Positions 19,940-29,883 of a DNA stretch of 64,000 bases are shown here, piece by piece. Below the pieces are notes generated by a model. It made no database searches. It had not been told where the DNA came from and saw only the letters and a program-made list of their open reading frames with translations. This DNA comes from Pseudeuparius sepicola (taxonomy: Eukaryota; Arthropoda; Insecta; Coleoptera; Anthribidae): NCBI GenBank assembly GCA_963920635.1, contig OY987303.1, positions 52,699,223 through 52,763,222 of the forward strand, read 5' to 3'. Numbering within the stretch: position 1 is the stretch's first letter; each line of letters begins with the position of its first letter. The translations under genes and the position numbers were made by a program.

Positions 19940-20461
19940 TTGTTAAATTTAGACTTTTTATTTTATTTAGCTTTAAAAATAAGGGTGACTTTCTATAAGG
20001 TTGTCTGTTCCAAAATACTGCCTACTTATCTCGACGCGTTCGATCCGATTGAGAGAGGTTTGAATTCACTGGAACTGGAGCGGACTCAAATAGACGGCGT
20101 AAACCCTACAGATTGAAATTCAATCATATTTAAAATTTCAAGTCAAACCGCTATTTCCAAACAGAAGTTGGCCAGAATGTGCACCAACCTACTGTGGAAT
20201 AAGTATACGTTAATGTCTCTAGAGAGGATTGAAAACCGTAGGATTCAATACTGATGATGAAAACGTAGAATTATAAAATATTTGACATAACTCAATCGGA
20301 TCCATTTCAATCCGATCGAATTGTGACGAGATAAACGTAGTCAATTTTAGTTAAATACGTATTTTTAAAAAAATATTCAATATTCAATTGTGCTTTCAGC
20401 AGGGAATTCTCTATCGATCTACATGAGAACTGAGAACTTTTGCAAAAGTCCCCTTGCTCTA

Positions 20462-20745
20462 TTGGAAACACCGTAGGTCCCCCTAAAGCGTTCGATGCGA
20501 CAAATTGGTATAGAGGACACCCAGAACTCTCTCTCTCTCTCTCTTTCTCCAAAATGAAGTGAATGGACAATGAACCGAGTTAAGACTCACAATATGCCCC
20601 AATTTATGCTCAAAGGGAGCCAGAACCACCTCCCGCACAGTTTGATAGGACGGGGAGGGTTGCCGATAGAAGTTTTCATTGTTCGGTGCAGTTATAACCG
20701 AAGTTGCGGGTAGGGTAAATATTGTTGGAAGATGTTTATGCGTAA
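20462..20745 (+). repeat. Dispersed repeat family R, copy 1
   Basis: Shares the ordered blocks AAGCGTTCGA, ACAAATTG, GAGTTAAGACTCACAATATG, CCCCAATTTATGCTCAAAGG, CCGATAGAA and TTGTTCGGTGCAG with copies near 27.9, 34.0, 35.9 and 45.9 kb, all on the same strand. A (CT)n microsatellite (about 20527-20545) has expanded inside this copy. No coding potential or terminal repeat seen. Confidence 0.75.
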
Positions 20746-21085
20746 TTGAAGTGGCTTGAGGAAATTGGGTGGGAGGAAACTAGACAAGAGTGTGGTTTTA
20801 TGATGGGAACTTAGTTATTCTATAGATAATATTTTCTCGGGTATTTAATGATGAAAACGGGGCGGAACTTTTTACGGGTCTAAATAAAGTTTTTGTGCCG
20901 CAGTCCGCAGAAACATTTTTCTGTCCCTCATTTTACAGGTAGGAAGTGAAAGTTTTAGTTTCCTTTAATTTATTTTTTCTTCTAATGATTTATTAATATT
21001 CTTATTTTTTAATATCTGTTTTTGGAACAGCTAACTGCCAATAAATAATTTGATTTGCGTACCTGTAGTGCAAGAAGATGGCTTA
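20746..21085. other. Intergenic, no gene recognised
   Basis: The sequence following repeat R copy 1 retains some similarity to the sequence following copy 2 (GAGGAAATTxGGxxGG and AAACTAGACAAG blocks), so the R unit may extend through here. Otherwise nothing recognised. Confidence 0.35.
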
Positions 21086-21087
21086 TA

Positions 21088-21712
21088 CAGTGTCCTCCAA
21101 AAAGTTCGCACCATAGTGGAGAAAAAATATGTAAAAATGACTCGCTCAAACGTGGTTACGCAACTTACACTAGCTGTCAAAAATGACATTTAAAGAATAA
21201 AAGCGCTGAAATGGGTTAGTTAAAATTTAAAAAAGTTTTACTTGAAAAAGTTGTTTCTTTTTCAATTTTACATAAGTGTACTAAATTTAAACAGTATTAA
21301 AATATACATTTTAAAACTCTGGTATGGTTGTTGCAAAGTTGATGTACCATTATACATTTAGGATATGAATTTATTTACATTTGGTGCAAATGAGTTTTAA
21401 AGTGTTAAATATCATTTTCTTTGAAAAACACAATGACATATTCTTATCGATATTTTACAATAAAAAGTTAATAGAATGATAAAGTCAGTGATATAAAATA
21501 GTTTTACGCAGTTACAAGTTTTTAAAATTTTCAGAAAGTTTGAATTTTAAATTATTAAAAAATTGCAAAAAAACAAAACCTATTATTAGAGCGTTCCAAT
21601 TTTTGAAATGTAATCAAACCCATTTCCATGTCATCTTTGACAGATGGCGTAAGCCACATGACCACGTTTGAGCGAGTCATTTTTCATCTTTTTTGAAGCA
21701 CAACTAGAGTTT
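21088..21712. mobile_element. Eroded fold-back element, left TIR CAGTGTCCTCC
   Basis: The left end CAGTGTCCTCCAAAAAG follows TA. AAAAATGACTCGCTCAAACG at 21134 is matched by CGTTTGAGCGAGTCATTTTT at 21663-21682, and the CTGTCAAAAATGACAT block pairs with ATGTCATCTTTGACAG. The outer 45 bp of the right TIR cannot be recognised. Non-coding. Confidence 0.65.
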
Positions 21713-21900
21713 TTACATTGGGGGAGTATATTACTATTATTAAATCGTATTTGTTGGCAAAATCCACAGTTTAATTATAAAAAGTGAAAAGTATAATGAA
21801 GGTCAAAATTAACCTGTAAGTTTTGCCAACAAATAACTACTTAGTAATTAAATTAGAAATTGAAATGCAAATTTGAAAATTAATGTATTGAATTTATTTT

Positions 21901-22250
21901 TTCAGTAAAGGACTTACTTACCCCACAGAACTGATCTATGAAGAGTCGGGTGCACTGGATGTGAGGCAATTGTTTGTGAAAACCATTTTTATTTATATCA
22001 AAAAAGTAAAATCTCGCCTCCAAGGATGGAGCACCCAAACCCCACTAGAAATGTCGCTAAAACATATTTAATACCAAGGTGTGAAAAGAGTATAGGACAG
22101 AAAAGCCCAATATTTATGGCATCTAAATTATCTGCATTGGTTCCTCCTGATGTTTGGACAATACATTCATTAAAGTTATTTAAAATAGCAATTAAAGATA
22201 TAATTAATAAACAAATTTTACACCAAATCATTGATCGAAATGGTATATAG
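21901..22250 (+). pseudogene. LINE (Jockey/CR1-type) ORF2 C-terminal fragment
   Basis: Plus-strand translation from about 21904 gives KGLTYPTELIYEESGALDVR and QLFVKT, the block that follows the reverse transcriptase in Jockey/CR1-like ORF2 proteins. After a frameshift near 22025 the second frame (to 22250) gives NPTRNVAKTYLIPRCEKSIG, QKSPIFMASKLSALVP and LKLFKIAIKD, matching the family's terminal R-x-PR-x-KS-x-GQKS block. The protein ends at the natural position. The upstream part of the element is absent (5' truncation, usual for LINEs). Family level is from motif memory. Confidence 0.65.
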
Positions 22251-22549
22251 AGTTGATCGATTACATTACAATTTCTGAATTGACATTATTAACATGGACT
22301 TGACTGTTCTCCCGATTGTGGACTGTTTTTCCCGATTAAGGTTAGATATTTAATACCGACTATCGACTAAATTAAATCAAATTAAACTATATTGTTGTAC
22401 TATTGGTTCCATATTTGTAAAATCTAGATATAAGTATACCACATACAAGCAACACTCCTGTTGCTTCGTGGCTTTGCCTGTTTATTTACTTATTATACCT
22501 ACTTGTACTTTATTATGTATTTGCTTGGATAAATAAACATTATTATTAT
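22251..22549 (+). mobile_element. 3' UTR and (ATT)n tail of the truncated LINE
   Basis: Runs from the coding fragment to an AATAAA-containing end (GGATAAATAAAC) followed by ATTATTATTAT (22539-22549). Tails with the same shape (an AATAA[A]-type word then ATT repeats) occur at 43303-43331 (plus) and 57937-57960 (minus). The R4/Dong-type element begins immediately after. Confidence 0.55.
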
Positions 22550-22667
22550 CTCGACTTAGCCAAAAGGCATTCGCACTCCCTCTACGGGGAACATTCACTC
22601 AGATCCCGGGTATCCCGGATACCAAAAGGATCTGGCTCGGACGAGACCCTTGCCATGTTATCGGGCC

Positions 22668-25600
22668 TTAGGTGACATTGATGTTGTTGGACGTTCCTGC
22701 ATTCCCCATGAATTTCCTGACGGTTCGGGCTGTCGCAAGTAGTACCGCTTTCTGCATGGACCTGTAAAGACTATCAGTTAGACCCAGCTCTTTTATGTTT
22801 CTCAGCAAACTTTTTGGTATACCACCAGTTGTTGACACGATAATTGGAATCGTCTTGACGGTTTCCATTTCCCATTGCCTTCTAATTCGTTCTTCTAAGT
22901 CTCTGTACTTCGCGATCTTCTCGACTTGCTTCACACGCAGGTTGTTGTTGTTCGGGATGGCCACATCAATCAGAGTTGTCTTCCTAGAAATTTTATCAAC
23001 TATTATAAGGTCCGGTCTGTTATGGGCAACTCGTTGATCTGTCAGAACTGTACGATCCCAGTACATCTTGTAGTTGCTGTTCTCAAGAACAGGCTCCGGT
23101 GTGTAGCTGTAATATGGGACCCTCTCTGCCTGCACAAGCAGCAGTTTTTCCGCCAGTTCCTGGTGCAAGATCTTGGCAACCGAATCATGTCGTTCCTTAT
23201 ATTCCGTTGATGCGAACATCTGACATCCTCCTGTTATGTGCTGGATTGTTTCTGAAGTTGGGCACCCGTATCTGCATCTGTCATCCACTACCGATGCATC
23301 TCCTACAATGAATTTTAGGTAGTTGCGAGTTGGTATAACCTGATCTTGTATGGACAGTAAGAAGCCTTCCGTCTCGGGGAACATTCTTCCCGAGGTCAGC
23401 CAGTAGTTCGACGCTAACTTGTCGACATGTTCCTGGTTAACCTCATTAGGATGCCTCCCGTGCAGCGGCTTCTCCAACCACCTCTGTAGTGTATCGTTGT
23501 CGGTTCGGTGGTGATTTTGATGCTCGTGTTCCGTCAGACGTAGCGGTGTTGAGACGTCTGCTCCGCATATAGCTTTATGTAGTGTGGAGCTGTTGGCCTG
23601 TCTCTGGAAATAATTACGCAGATTTATTATTTGTTGGTCCAATTGCTTGCTGAGGTCTGCCAATCCTCTTCCTCCTAGTTGACGTGGCAGAGTAGTTCTT
23701 TCTACGGCGCTACGGGGATGATGTTTATGAGCTTTTGTCAGTAGTGTCCTAACTTTTCGCTGCAGGTTGTTGATGTCCGTGTTGGTCCAATTCACTATTC
23801 CAAACGAATAGCTGAGTACAGAGCACGCATACGTGTTCAGGGCCTTAAACAAATTCCTGCTGTTAAGATCAGTTCGCACTACTTGTCTTACTCTCTTGAT
23901 GAATTCATTCCTTAAATCGATCTTCATTGTTCGATGGTCTATCCTTTGAGCTTGTTTCATCCCGAGATACTTGTATGTATCTCCCATGCTCATTGCTTCG
24001 ATCTCCTGGCCGTCCTGCATCTCGTGTGCGCCTTGTTCGAGCTTTCCCCGCACGATGTTAAGAGTGCGGCACTTGTCCAGTCCAAACTGCATTCCGATGT
24101 CCCTGGAGAACTCCTCTACAATTTTAAGCATTTGCGTTAGTTGGTTTTTGGTTGCGGCCATCAGTTTTAAATCATCCATATATAATAGGTGATTCAACTT
24201 GATCACTTCTGCGTTGTTGCTTTTGATAGCGAAGCCGTATTTTGTAGAGTTCAACCGATGTGATAGAGGGTTCATCGCCATGCAGAACCACAGTGGACTG
24301 AGTGAATCTCCTTGGAAAATCCCTCTTCGGATGTTGATTGTGTCGGTCTCGATGTTGCTGCTTGCGGTTCTGAGTTGTATCTTAGTGCGCCAGGTTGTCA
24401 TAGCGTGTTCTAAAAAGGAAACTGTATGATGATCTATTTTATACAGCTTTAAGATACCTGTTAGCCAGTCGTGAGGTACGGAATCAAATGCTTTTTTGTA
24501 GTCCACATAAGCCATGTAGAGGTTTCGTTGCTTGGAATGAGCCTGGTTGCAGATGACAGAGTCTATGATGAGTTGCTCTTTGCATCCCATTGCGCCCTTC
24601 GCGCAGCCCTTCTGCTGCATTGCCATGATGTTGTTCCGCTCGCAGTGAGCATATATTCGCTGCGTAAGGCAAGAAGTGATTATCTTGTACAGCGTAGGCA
24701 AGCAGGTTATTGGGCGGTACTTGGCAGGGTTATCCGTATTCCGCTGGTCTTTTGGTAACAAGTAGGTGGCACCCTGTGTAAGAAACAATGGCATTTTCAG
24801 AGGATCGAGCAAGACTTCATTAATTAAGGTAGTTATTTGTTCATGCGTGCAACACAACTTCTTAATCCAATAATTTTGGAGATGATCTGGACCTGGTGCC
24901 TTCCAGTTGTGGGAATTCTTGATGACATTGGAGACCTCATCGGTTGTGAATTGCTCGTGTTGCATCTGGCTATAGTTCCGGCCCATCTCGCGTTCTTCAC
25001 TGATCCAGCTTGCACTGACATTGCATGGACCTGGTGTGGCAAGCTGATTTCTCCAGAAACCGTCGACCTGTTCTCTGCTAGGGTAACTCGTATTTGTGGC
25101 ATCGGCGCTAGAATTCAAAGTACGGTAGAAACCCTTTTCTGATCGTTCAAAGAGTTTGTTGTCTCGTTTCCTGTTGTTACTGGCCTTGTATCTCCTCAGA
25201 CGCCCTGCGAAAACAGAAAGTTTTTGTTTTAATGTATCAAGACATTGTTGAGCAGTGATGTTCGCGGGGTCACGCTGAGAATGCATTTGGGTGCGGCTCA
25301 TTATTGCCTGCACCGCCCTCTGGATCTTTCTAGTTCTAACTCCTCTGATATATTCGGTTACTTGTCCTATGTCTTTACGGAGACTCTCGATCTTCCGATT
25401 TAGTCGCATCTCCCATTGAGCCATTCGTGGTTCTGGTCTTGCACGATTTAACTCTTGAGCCGTCCGGATCTTGGCTCCCATTGCAGTGATGATGGCCGTT
25501 GCGGCACAGTAGATTAACATGTGCATATGTTCTAATGTGGGTGTTACTGAAACATAGTTGGGTAAAATTCTGGTGTTCATAATATCGAGCATGATTGCAA

Positions 25601-26276
25601 GCTTCCTGGAAGAATTCAATCTTGGTAGTGGTGGTCTGCTCAGTGGGTCTGTGCCTTCGTATCGCAATACCGCCCTTCTCAGCTGTGTGTCCAGGCTTTC
25701 AAAGTGTTCTCCGTTAACTGATTCCCGATTCTCAGTTGTTCGTCCCGCCGTCTCGGCTTCTTGTTGTGGTCCAGGCACTTGAATTTCCCGATTCTCAGTT
25801 GTTCGCTCTGCCGTTCCGGCTTCTTGTTGTGGTCCAGGCACTTGAATTTCCCCGTTGTTGTTGTCTATGTCTATGTGTTCGCCATGGATCTCTAGCTCAA
25901 CTTCCCGTTTTATAGCGTTAAGTCGCGTTTCTCGAATTCGGTTATTTCTTAGAATAGTTCGATACTGATCTGACACTCTTTGTTCAGACACTTGCATGTG
26001 TGGAAACTCCCTGCAGAACTCGGCATGCAGTTGTTGTCGGTAGCCGATCATCTCTTGTCCTAAGTTTGTCACCCTGTAAAAAATACGCATTATCGATTCA
26101 TTCATGGACCCAGTCCATTTCATGCGTCGTCGTTGTAATCCCGCCTGAGTGAACGCTGGCTGAAGTTCCCGCGCAGCACCTTCGGTGGGTGGAACCCTAG
26201 TTCTCGTTTGGCTCCCATGTTGTAGATGTTCGTGTTGCTGGGCTGTAGCTGTTTGTGCAACAGGGGCCCGCCTCAT
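22668..26276 (-). CDS. R4/Dong-type reverse transcriptase/restriction-like endonuclease polyprotein, intact
   Basis: 1202 codons without a break. The N-terminus has a Myb/SANT-like stretch (residues about 50-120, RRRMKWTGSMNESIMRIFYR), then a 21-residue tandem duplication (143-163/164-184). Reverse transcriptase spans about 440-790: YRPITCLP (520-527), motif A AYVDYKKAFDSVPHDW (589-604, Asp592), motif B RRGIFQGDSLSPLWF (650-664) and catalytic YMDD (699-702). A CCHC finger (C1001, C1005, H1013, C1018) precedes a restriction-like endonuclease with RPDL (1087-1090) and LIDVAIP (Asp1104). This order, single ORF with C-terminal RLE, separates it from Jockey/L1-type LINEs. It makes target-primed cDNA at its nuclear insertion site. 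The start at 26276 gives about the usual family length; no upstream in-frame ATG was noted. All key residues are present, so the copy could be active. Confidence 0.92.
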   Translation of the reverse strand: MRRAPVAQTATAQQHEHLQHGSQTRTRVPPTEGAARELQPAFTQAGLQRRRMKWTGSMNESIMRIFYRVTNLGQEMIGYRQQLHAEFCREFPHMQVSEQRVSDQYRTILRNNRIRETRLNAIKREVELEIHGEHIDIDNNNGEIQVPGPQQEAGTAERTTENREIQVPGPQQEAETAGRTTENRESVNGEHFESLDTQLRRAVLRYEGTDPLSRPPLPRLNSSRKLAIMLDIMNTRILPNYVSVTPTLEHMHMLIYCAATAIITAMGAKIRTAQELNRARPEPRMAQWEMRLNRKIESLRKDIGQVTEYIRGVRTRKIQRAVQAIMSRTQMHSQRDPANITAQQCLDTLKQKLSVFAGRLRRYKASNNRKRDNKLFERSEKGFYRTLNSSADATNTSYPSREQVDGFWRNQLATPGPCNVSASWISEEREMGRNYSQMQHEQFTTDEVSNVIKNSHNWKAPGPDHLQNYWIKKLCCTHEQITTLINEVLLDPLKMPLFLTQGATYLLPKDQRNTDNPAKYRPITCLPTLYKIITSCLTQRIYAHCERNNIMAMQQKGCAKGAMGCKEQLIIDSVICNQAHSKQRNLYMAYVDYKKAFDSVPHDWLTGILKLYKIDHHTVSFLEHAMTTWRTKIQLRTASSNIETDTINIRRGIFQGDSLSPLWFCMAMNPLSHRLNSTKYGFAIKSNNAEVIKLNHLLYMDDLKLMAATKNQLTQMLKIVEEFSRDIGMQFGLDKCRTLNIVRGKLEQGAHEMQDGQEIEAMSMGDTYKYLGMKQAQRIDHRTMKIDLRNEFIKRVRQVVRTDLNSRNLFKALNTYACSVLSYSFGIVNWTNTDINNLQRKVRTLLTKAHKHHPRSAVERTTLPRQLGGRGLADLSKQLDQQIINLRNYFQRQANSSTLHKAICGADVSTPLRLTEHEHQNHHRTDNDTLQRWLEKPLHGRHPNEVNQEHVDKLASNYWLTSGRMFPETEGFLLSIQDQVIPTRNYLKFIVGDASVVDDRCRYGCPTSETIQHITGGCQMFASTEYKERHDSVAKILHQELAEKLLLVQAERVPYYSYTPEPVLENSNYKMYWDRTVLTDQRVAHNRPDLIIVDKISRKTTLIDVAIPNNNNLRVKQVEKIAKYRDLEERIRRQWEMETVKTIPIIVSTTGGIPKSLLRNIKELGLTDSLYRSMQKAVLLATARTVRKFMGNAGTSNNINVT
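25725..25850 (-). repeat. 63-bp in-frame tandem duplication within the R4/Dong ORF
   Basis: Two direct copies of a 63-bp unit encode EIQVPGPQQEAGTAERTTEN and then R, with the second copy having E/G changes. It lies in the low-complexity linker between the Myb-like region and the central domain. Because 63 is divisible by three, the reading frame is kept. This probably marks a length polymorphism. Confidence 0.9.
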
Positions 26277-26288
26277 CAGCGCCCTGTC

Positions 26289-27024
26289 ATTATATATAAT
26301 CTAATCTAGAAGGCATCCGAACAATGTCTTCTAATGTAGCTAACCTCTGCTAAAATAGTTTCTGTTCCAATTTGTAATAATTTTCTCAGCTATTGAAGAT
26401 TGCATGGTCTGCATAAATTACTACTACTTTTTGGATACAATCCAAAATACATAATTTTTAATCTAAAATACGAGATAAAATACATCTTATTATTAGTATT
26501 ATGCATATACTTAATTATCATTATCCATTTATTCTATAGGACATCTCTTTGCTCTTTTCTCTAGTGTTTTCTGTAATAATAATTGTGCAGAACATTTTGT
26601 GATACATTTGAAGTAATTCCCAGAGCTTTTACACTTCTTGCTAGCATGCGCGCTAAACCATATTATAGTTTGGCCATGCCAGGTATTGGGTTATTTCTAA
26701 TAATCGAGCAGCTGCAACTAATGCTTGAACTAATGTGCAATATTTTACATTTTTCATTTGAATTGTTTTAAAGTTCAAATGACAGTGTCATTCTTTTAGT
26801 GTCATATTTTCCTGCTGTTATTTTTGTCAACTCAAAACTTAAACTATTCGATAATGTTATTCATATTTTTTACGCCTTATAAGTTTTATTATAGAGGGCA
26901 ACCAGACATACACTGTTTCAGTTTCCTATTAAAAAATACTCGGGCCATGAGTTACCATCATTTTCCTGTAATTTGACATACAGTTTCTATGGAAATCTAA
27001 ATTTTTTGCGGAGGTAAAAGATTA
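26289..27024. other. Intergenic, no gene recognised
   Basis: AT-rich flank beyond the R4/Dong 5' end, with no recognisable domain. A short TTGGATACAATCCAA palindrome (26434-26448) is the only structure noticed. I could not find the continuation of the LINE tail beyond ATTATATATAATC, which suggests the target was the very end of the older LINE. Confidence 0.4.
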
Positions 27025-27393
27025 GAAAATATCTAAAGTCTATCCAAGTTACAGAGGCAGTGGATCAAAATATTGGCCACCACGTGACCTATTCTCTTAT
27101 TGGTCTGGCCGTCATAAAATGTAAAGTGTTTACGCGGCGAGCAGAATGCAGGGCCGGCTCTTCCCTCAGTCGAGTTTCCTGCATATTTTAGATCGGATCG
27201 CGAGCAGTATATTCTGTAGATTTAGTTTGCTACTTAATTTAAGGAAATTTATAAAGATCCACGAAAGGTAGAAACACAAATTTTAGAACTTCTAAAAGAA
27301 TCAGTTCAGAATTACAAGCCACTCGCAAGGCGGTCATGTGATTTTGTTTATATCTAGTGCCGCTGTAACTTGGATAGACTTTGGCTATCTCTA
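27025..27393. mobile_element. MITE, about 370 bp, TIR with AAAGTCTATCCAAGTTACAG
   Basis: The left AAAGTCTATCCAAGTTACAG (27036-27055) and its reverse complement at 27364-27382 are nearly exact. Similarity continues inward through GGCAGTGGATCAAAATA-like and CACGTGACC-like blocks for about 65 bp. No coding frame. Termini are diffuse. Confidence 0.6.
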
Positions 27394-27539
27394 TAATGCC
27401 CAAAATCGGCACTAATGACTTTATTGCCCCAACTCTCCCTATCTAGGAACCCTAAGCAAAAGCAAAAAGTAACCCCAAACTTGAATTTAAAAATTTCCCT
27501 CCTTTGGTGCGGACTTTTTGGTGGACACTGTATACAGGA

Positions 27540-27800
27540 CGATTTTTTTAGGTCTACCAAAGCGACTATCTCGCTTATTTTATGCTTCACAAAAAAAACG
27601 TATAAGAAACAAGAACGTGGCAATTTTAAATAGCTAGGTGACACAGAATAGGAAATCGACATCCATGGCCAACTTGTCGCCCAATATAAAAAAACTCAAA
27701 TTGGACAAAGCTATTAGTTGTAGCCGTAGTGTGTTTATTGTAAGAGGAAGAAGAAGAAAACTTTCGTGTTTCGATCTGCAACTGGAAATTATCTATTAAT
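27540..27800 (+). repeat. Dispersed repeat family S, copy 1
   Basis: Shares CTCGCTTATTTTxxGC, AGAAACAAxAACGTG, CATCCATGGCCAACTTGTCG and CGCAATATAAAAAAACTC with copies at 38050-38295 and 38405-38620 (plus) and 38795-38930 (minus). The apparent open frames are not shared between copies, so it is unlikely to be coding. It lies directly before repeat R copy 2. Confidence 0.65.
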
Positions 27801-27842
27801 ATCGCATCCGCCATTTTGGAGTATTCCACTGAAACTCGACAT

Positions 27843-28160
27843 TTCAATCATATCGAACTGAGCTACATCTGAAACATCACTGCGGTGCGACGTTGCAAAT
27901 TGATAGGTCCCAACTCTACGTCCGAAATTACGCAAATTAACAATAGTTATAGCTCACAATATACCCCGATTCGTCGTGCTCAAAGGGATCCTGGCCTTTC
28001 TGCTGCAAAGTTTGGTAGATAGAGGCAGAGGGTTACCGAAAGAAAAGTTCAATATTCCGTTCATTATATACATAAAGGAAGTTGCGGGGTGGGGTAAATA
28101 TAGTGGGAAAAGTTTAGTTTGATAAGTCGAGCAGACGTTTGTATATGGTAGTGCTAGCTG
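27843..28160 (+). repeat. Dispersed repeat family R, copy 2
   Basis: AATCATATCGAACTGAGCT, GCAAATTGATAGG, TACGCAAATTAACAATAG, CTCACAATATACCCC, GCTCAAAGGGATCC and GAAGTTGCGGGGTGGGGTAA align in order with copies 1 and 5. Same strand as all other copies. Confidence 0.7.
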
Positions 28161-28435
28161 AGGAAATTAGGAAGTGGAAACCAGATAAGATAAGATAACA
28201 ATTTTATTATTCCAGAGTTCAGATTATTGGATAACTAATATCTAAATTCTGGTAAATTATTAAAATGTTGATTTCCCCGGTTCCCCGGTCTAAGAGTGAA
28301 ATAGCCCTATAACTTCTTTAATTTTTAACCGACCAGAACGACATTTTTACCAAAGGTAGATGGCATTGTTGCCCACTTATTTCCAAATTAGTTGCCTACT
28401 CCAAAGTCAAAGCCACACCTGCGATGCCAAAATCG

Positions 28436-28600
28436 AAAAAAAATGTACTAAAAAAAGTTGTTCAGAATCGAACCAGAACCCTAAATCCAAAATTTTGTCA
28501 AAATCTTTCTTTATTTAATATTTTTTGATTTTGAAAAAATTTTGGATTTAGGGTTCTGGATCGATTCTAAACAACTTATTTTAGTATTTTTTTTATAAAA
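28436..28600. repeat. Hairpin, about 65-bp arms
   Basis: AGAACCCTAAATCCAAAATT (28485-28504) pairs with AATTTTGGATTTAGGGTTCT (28538-28557), and the AGTTGTTCAGAATCGA and TACTAAAAAAA blocks outside are mirrored as well. A short AT-rich loop. Probably a small MITE. Confidence 0.65.
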
Positions 28601-28869
28601 ATGTCTAATATGATTTCCTGCCCACCTGTTTGTCTATTTGTCAAATTAAATTAAATAGATTGATATACAATTATTGGTAGGTAGGTATAACAATTTTTTA
28701 TTTCAAATATGATCAGGTGAAAAGAAACTGAAATAAATCTGAAATTTGCCATAATTTCATTAAGATGTTTAAAATTAATTGCAAAATTTCAAAACTAAAA
28801 CTAAAAAGCAAAAAATAATATAACTTAAATAATAAAAAATAATATACAACGTTTTTAAAAAGGACTAAA

Positions 28870-29053
28870 AGCGTTGACTGACGTATTAATAAAGACTGGT
28901 CACGACTGTCATGTTTGACAGTTCTCTGGCTCACCATGCGCTTCCCGGAGACAAAATACAATGCAAAATACATTCTTGACCATAGGCGCCATCTACTTTT
29001 CAGAATATGAAGCTATAGCCGTGAGAAGTCTTATTAATACGTCAGTCAACGCT
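28870..29053. mobile_element. MITE, 184 bp, TIR AGCGTTGACTGACGTATTAA
   Basis: The left AGCGTTGACTGACGTATTAA is mirrored exactly at the right end, extending to about 28 bp (TAATAAxGACT). A short AAA-type target duplication is possible but not distinguishable from the A-rich flank. Non-coding interior. Confidence 0.75.
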
Positions 29054-29127
29054 AAAAGTACCATAAAATAATATAATATAAAAACCAGACTAAAAAGTAT
29101 AAAAGAATTTTTCCTAACCCCAAAAAA

Positions 29128-29270
29128 CGAAAAACGTGCGGGGCGCATGCAAGAGATAATAGTAAGGAGTGGAGAGGAATAGCTGCCGTTGAGAAATCAT
29201 TTGCAGTTCAATACAATTATTGTTAGTGTATTAGTGACAATAATCTATTGCATGCGCCCCACGTTTTTCG
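29128..29270. mobile_element. MITE, 143 bp, TIR CGAAAAACGTG with GGGGCGCATGCAA
   Basis: Both ends read CGAAAAACGTG then GGGGCGCATGCAA (one extra base at the left) and continue to pair as AGAGATAAT/ATTATTGTCACTA. The interior is AT-rich and non-coding. Confidence 0.7.
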
Positions 29271-29309
29271 AATCTTTATGGAGCTAGGAAATTGTTATTT
29301 ATGTACACC

Positions 29310-29400
29310 AATAAGGCACTGAAGTTCAACTCGGCCAGAGGCCTCGGCAACTAAATTCCACATGAGTCATAAAAAGAAATTTAGTGCCAAGGTACATACA
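29310..29400 (+). repeat. Dispersed repeat family W, copy 1
   Basis: CACTGAAGTTCAACTCGGCC, AGAGGCCTC and CCACATGAGTCATAAAAAGA, then TTAGTGCCAAGGTACAT. The same blocks occur at 46100-46205, where they form a clear hairpin. Probably a small MITE. Confidence 0.55.
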
Positions 29401-29423
29401 TATTTTTTTTATAGGAAAAAAGT

Positions 29424-29883
29424 TTTTTGTCATACGCTCCTAAAAATAGCTATTTTACGGACTCATTTGAGTCCATAAAATGCTTCTTTTTCGGCCTAGT
29501 CCCTAAAAGTCGCCATGGCAACTTTTACGGACTATTCCAAAATTCCTTGGAATATTCTTTATAGTAAATGGCACGACACTTCACAGGAAGTAAATCGAAC
29601 ACGATGTATGCCACTTTCTGACAAATTTCGAATGACATGACAAAATTATCAAATAAACAAACGTGTTGCTATGATTTCAAAAATTATGGAAAAGTTGCGA
29701 ATTTAAGCGTTCTGAAGAATTCTAAAAAGCGTATAACAAAATTTTGGGAGCGTATGACAAAAAATAGTGTTTGTCGCACGTACCTAAATGAAGTTTTTCA
29801 GGACTCATTTGCTATTCCGGACTCGGCTAACGCCTCGTCCGAAAACAGCACTGATTCGTCCTGAAAAACTTCATTTTAGGTAC
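29424..29883. repeat. Nested inverted repeats, possible MITE
   Basis: TTTTTTGTCATACGCTCC (29424-29441) is mirrored by GGAGCGTATGACAAAAAA (29745-29762). Immediately next to it, TACCTAAATGAAGTTTTTCA (29781-29800) pairs with TGAAAAACTTCATTTTAGGTA ending at 29883. A 16-bp palindrome GGACTCATTTGAGTCC lies within the first loop. The short open frames here read through these arms and are not genes. Confidence 0.55.

Larger units (their letters stand above)
22550..26288 (-). mobile_element. R4/Dong-type site-specific non-LTR retrotransposon, apparently full length
   Basis: About 3.74 kb on the minus strand, with one long ORF, a short 5' UTR (about 12 nt before the ATG) and a 3' UTR of about 115 nt. 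It has no poly-A tail: its 3' end abuts the ATTATTATTAT tail of the LINE, and the other border also reads ATTAT (26289-26293). Known: Dong elements of the R4 clade insert into TAA/ATT microsatellites, which fits. The 3' UTR contains a strong GATCCCGGGTATCCCGGATA stem, a possible recognition structure for the reverse transcriptase. Confidence 0.85.

Noticed and set aside
21922..22044. A 41-codon minus-strand open stretch bounded by CTAG acceptor and GTAAGT donor, looking like a phase-0 host exon
   Set aside because: The plus strand of the same stretch encodes a recognisable LINE ORF2 C-terminal region that continues past it, so the splice-like signals on the other strand are coincidental.
21998..22231. 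77-codon minus-strand frame with a signal-peptide-like hydrophobic start
   Set aside because: Antisense to the LINE fragment; the hydrophobic pattern is the usual shadow of an AT-rich coding strand.
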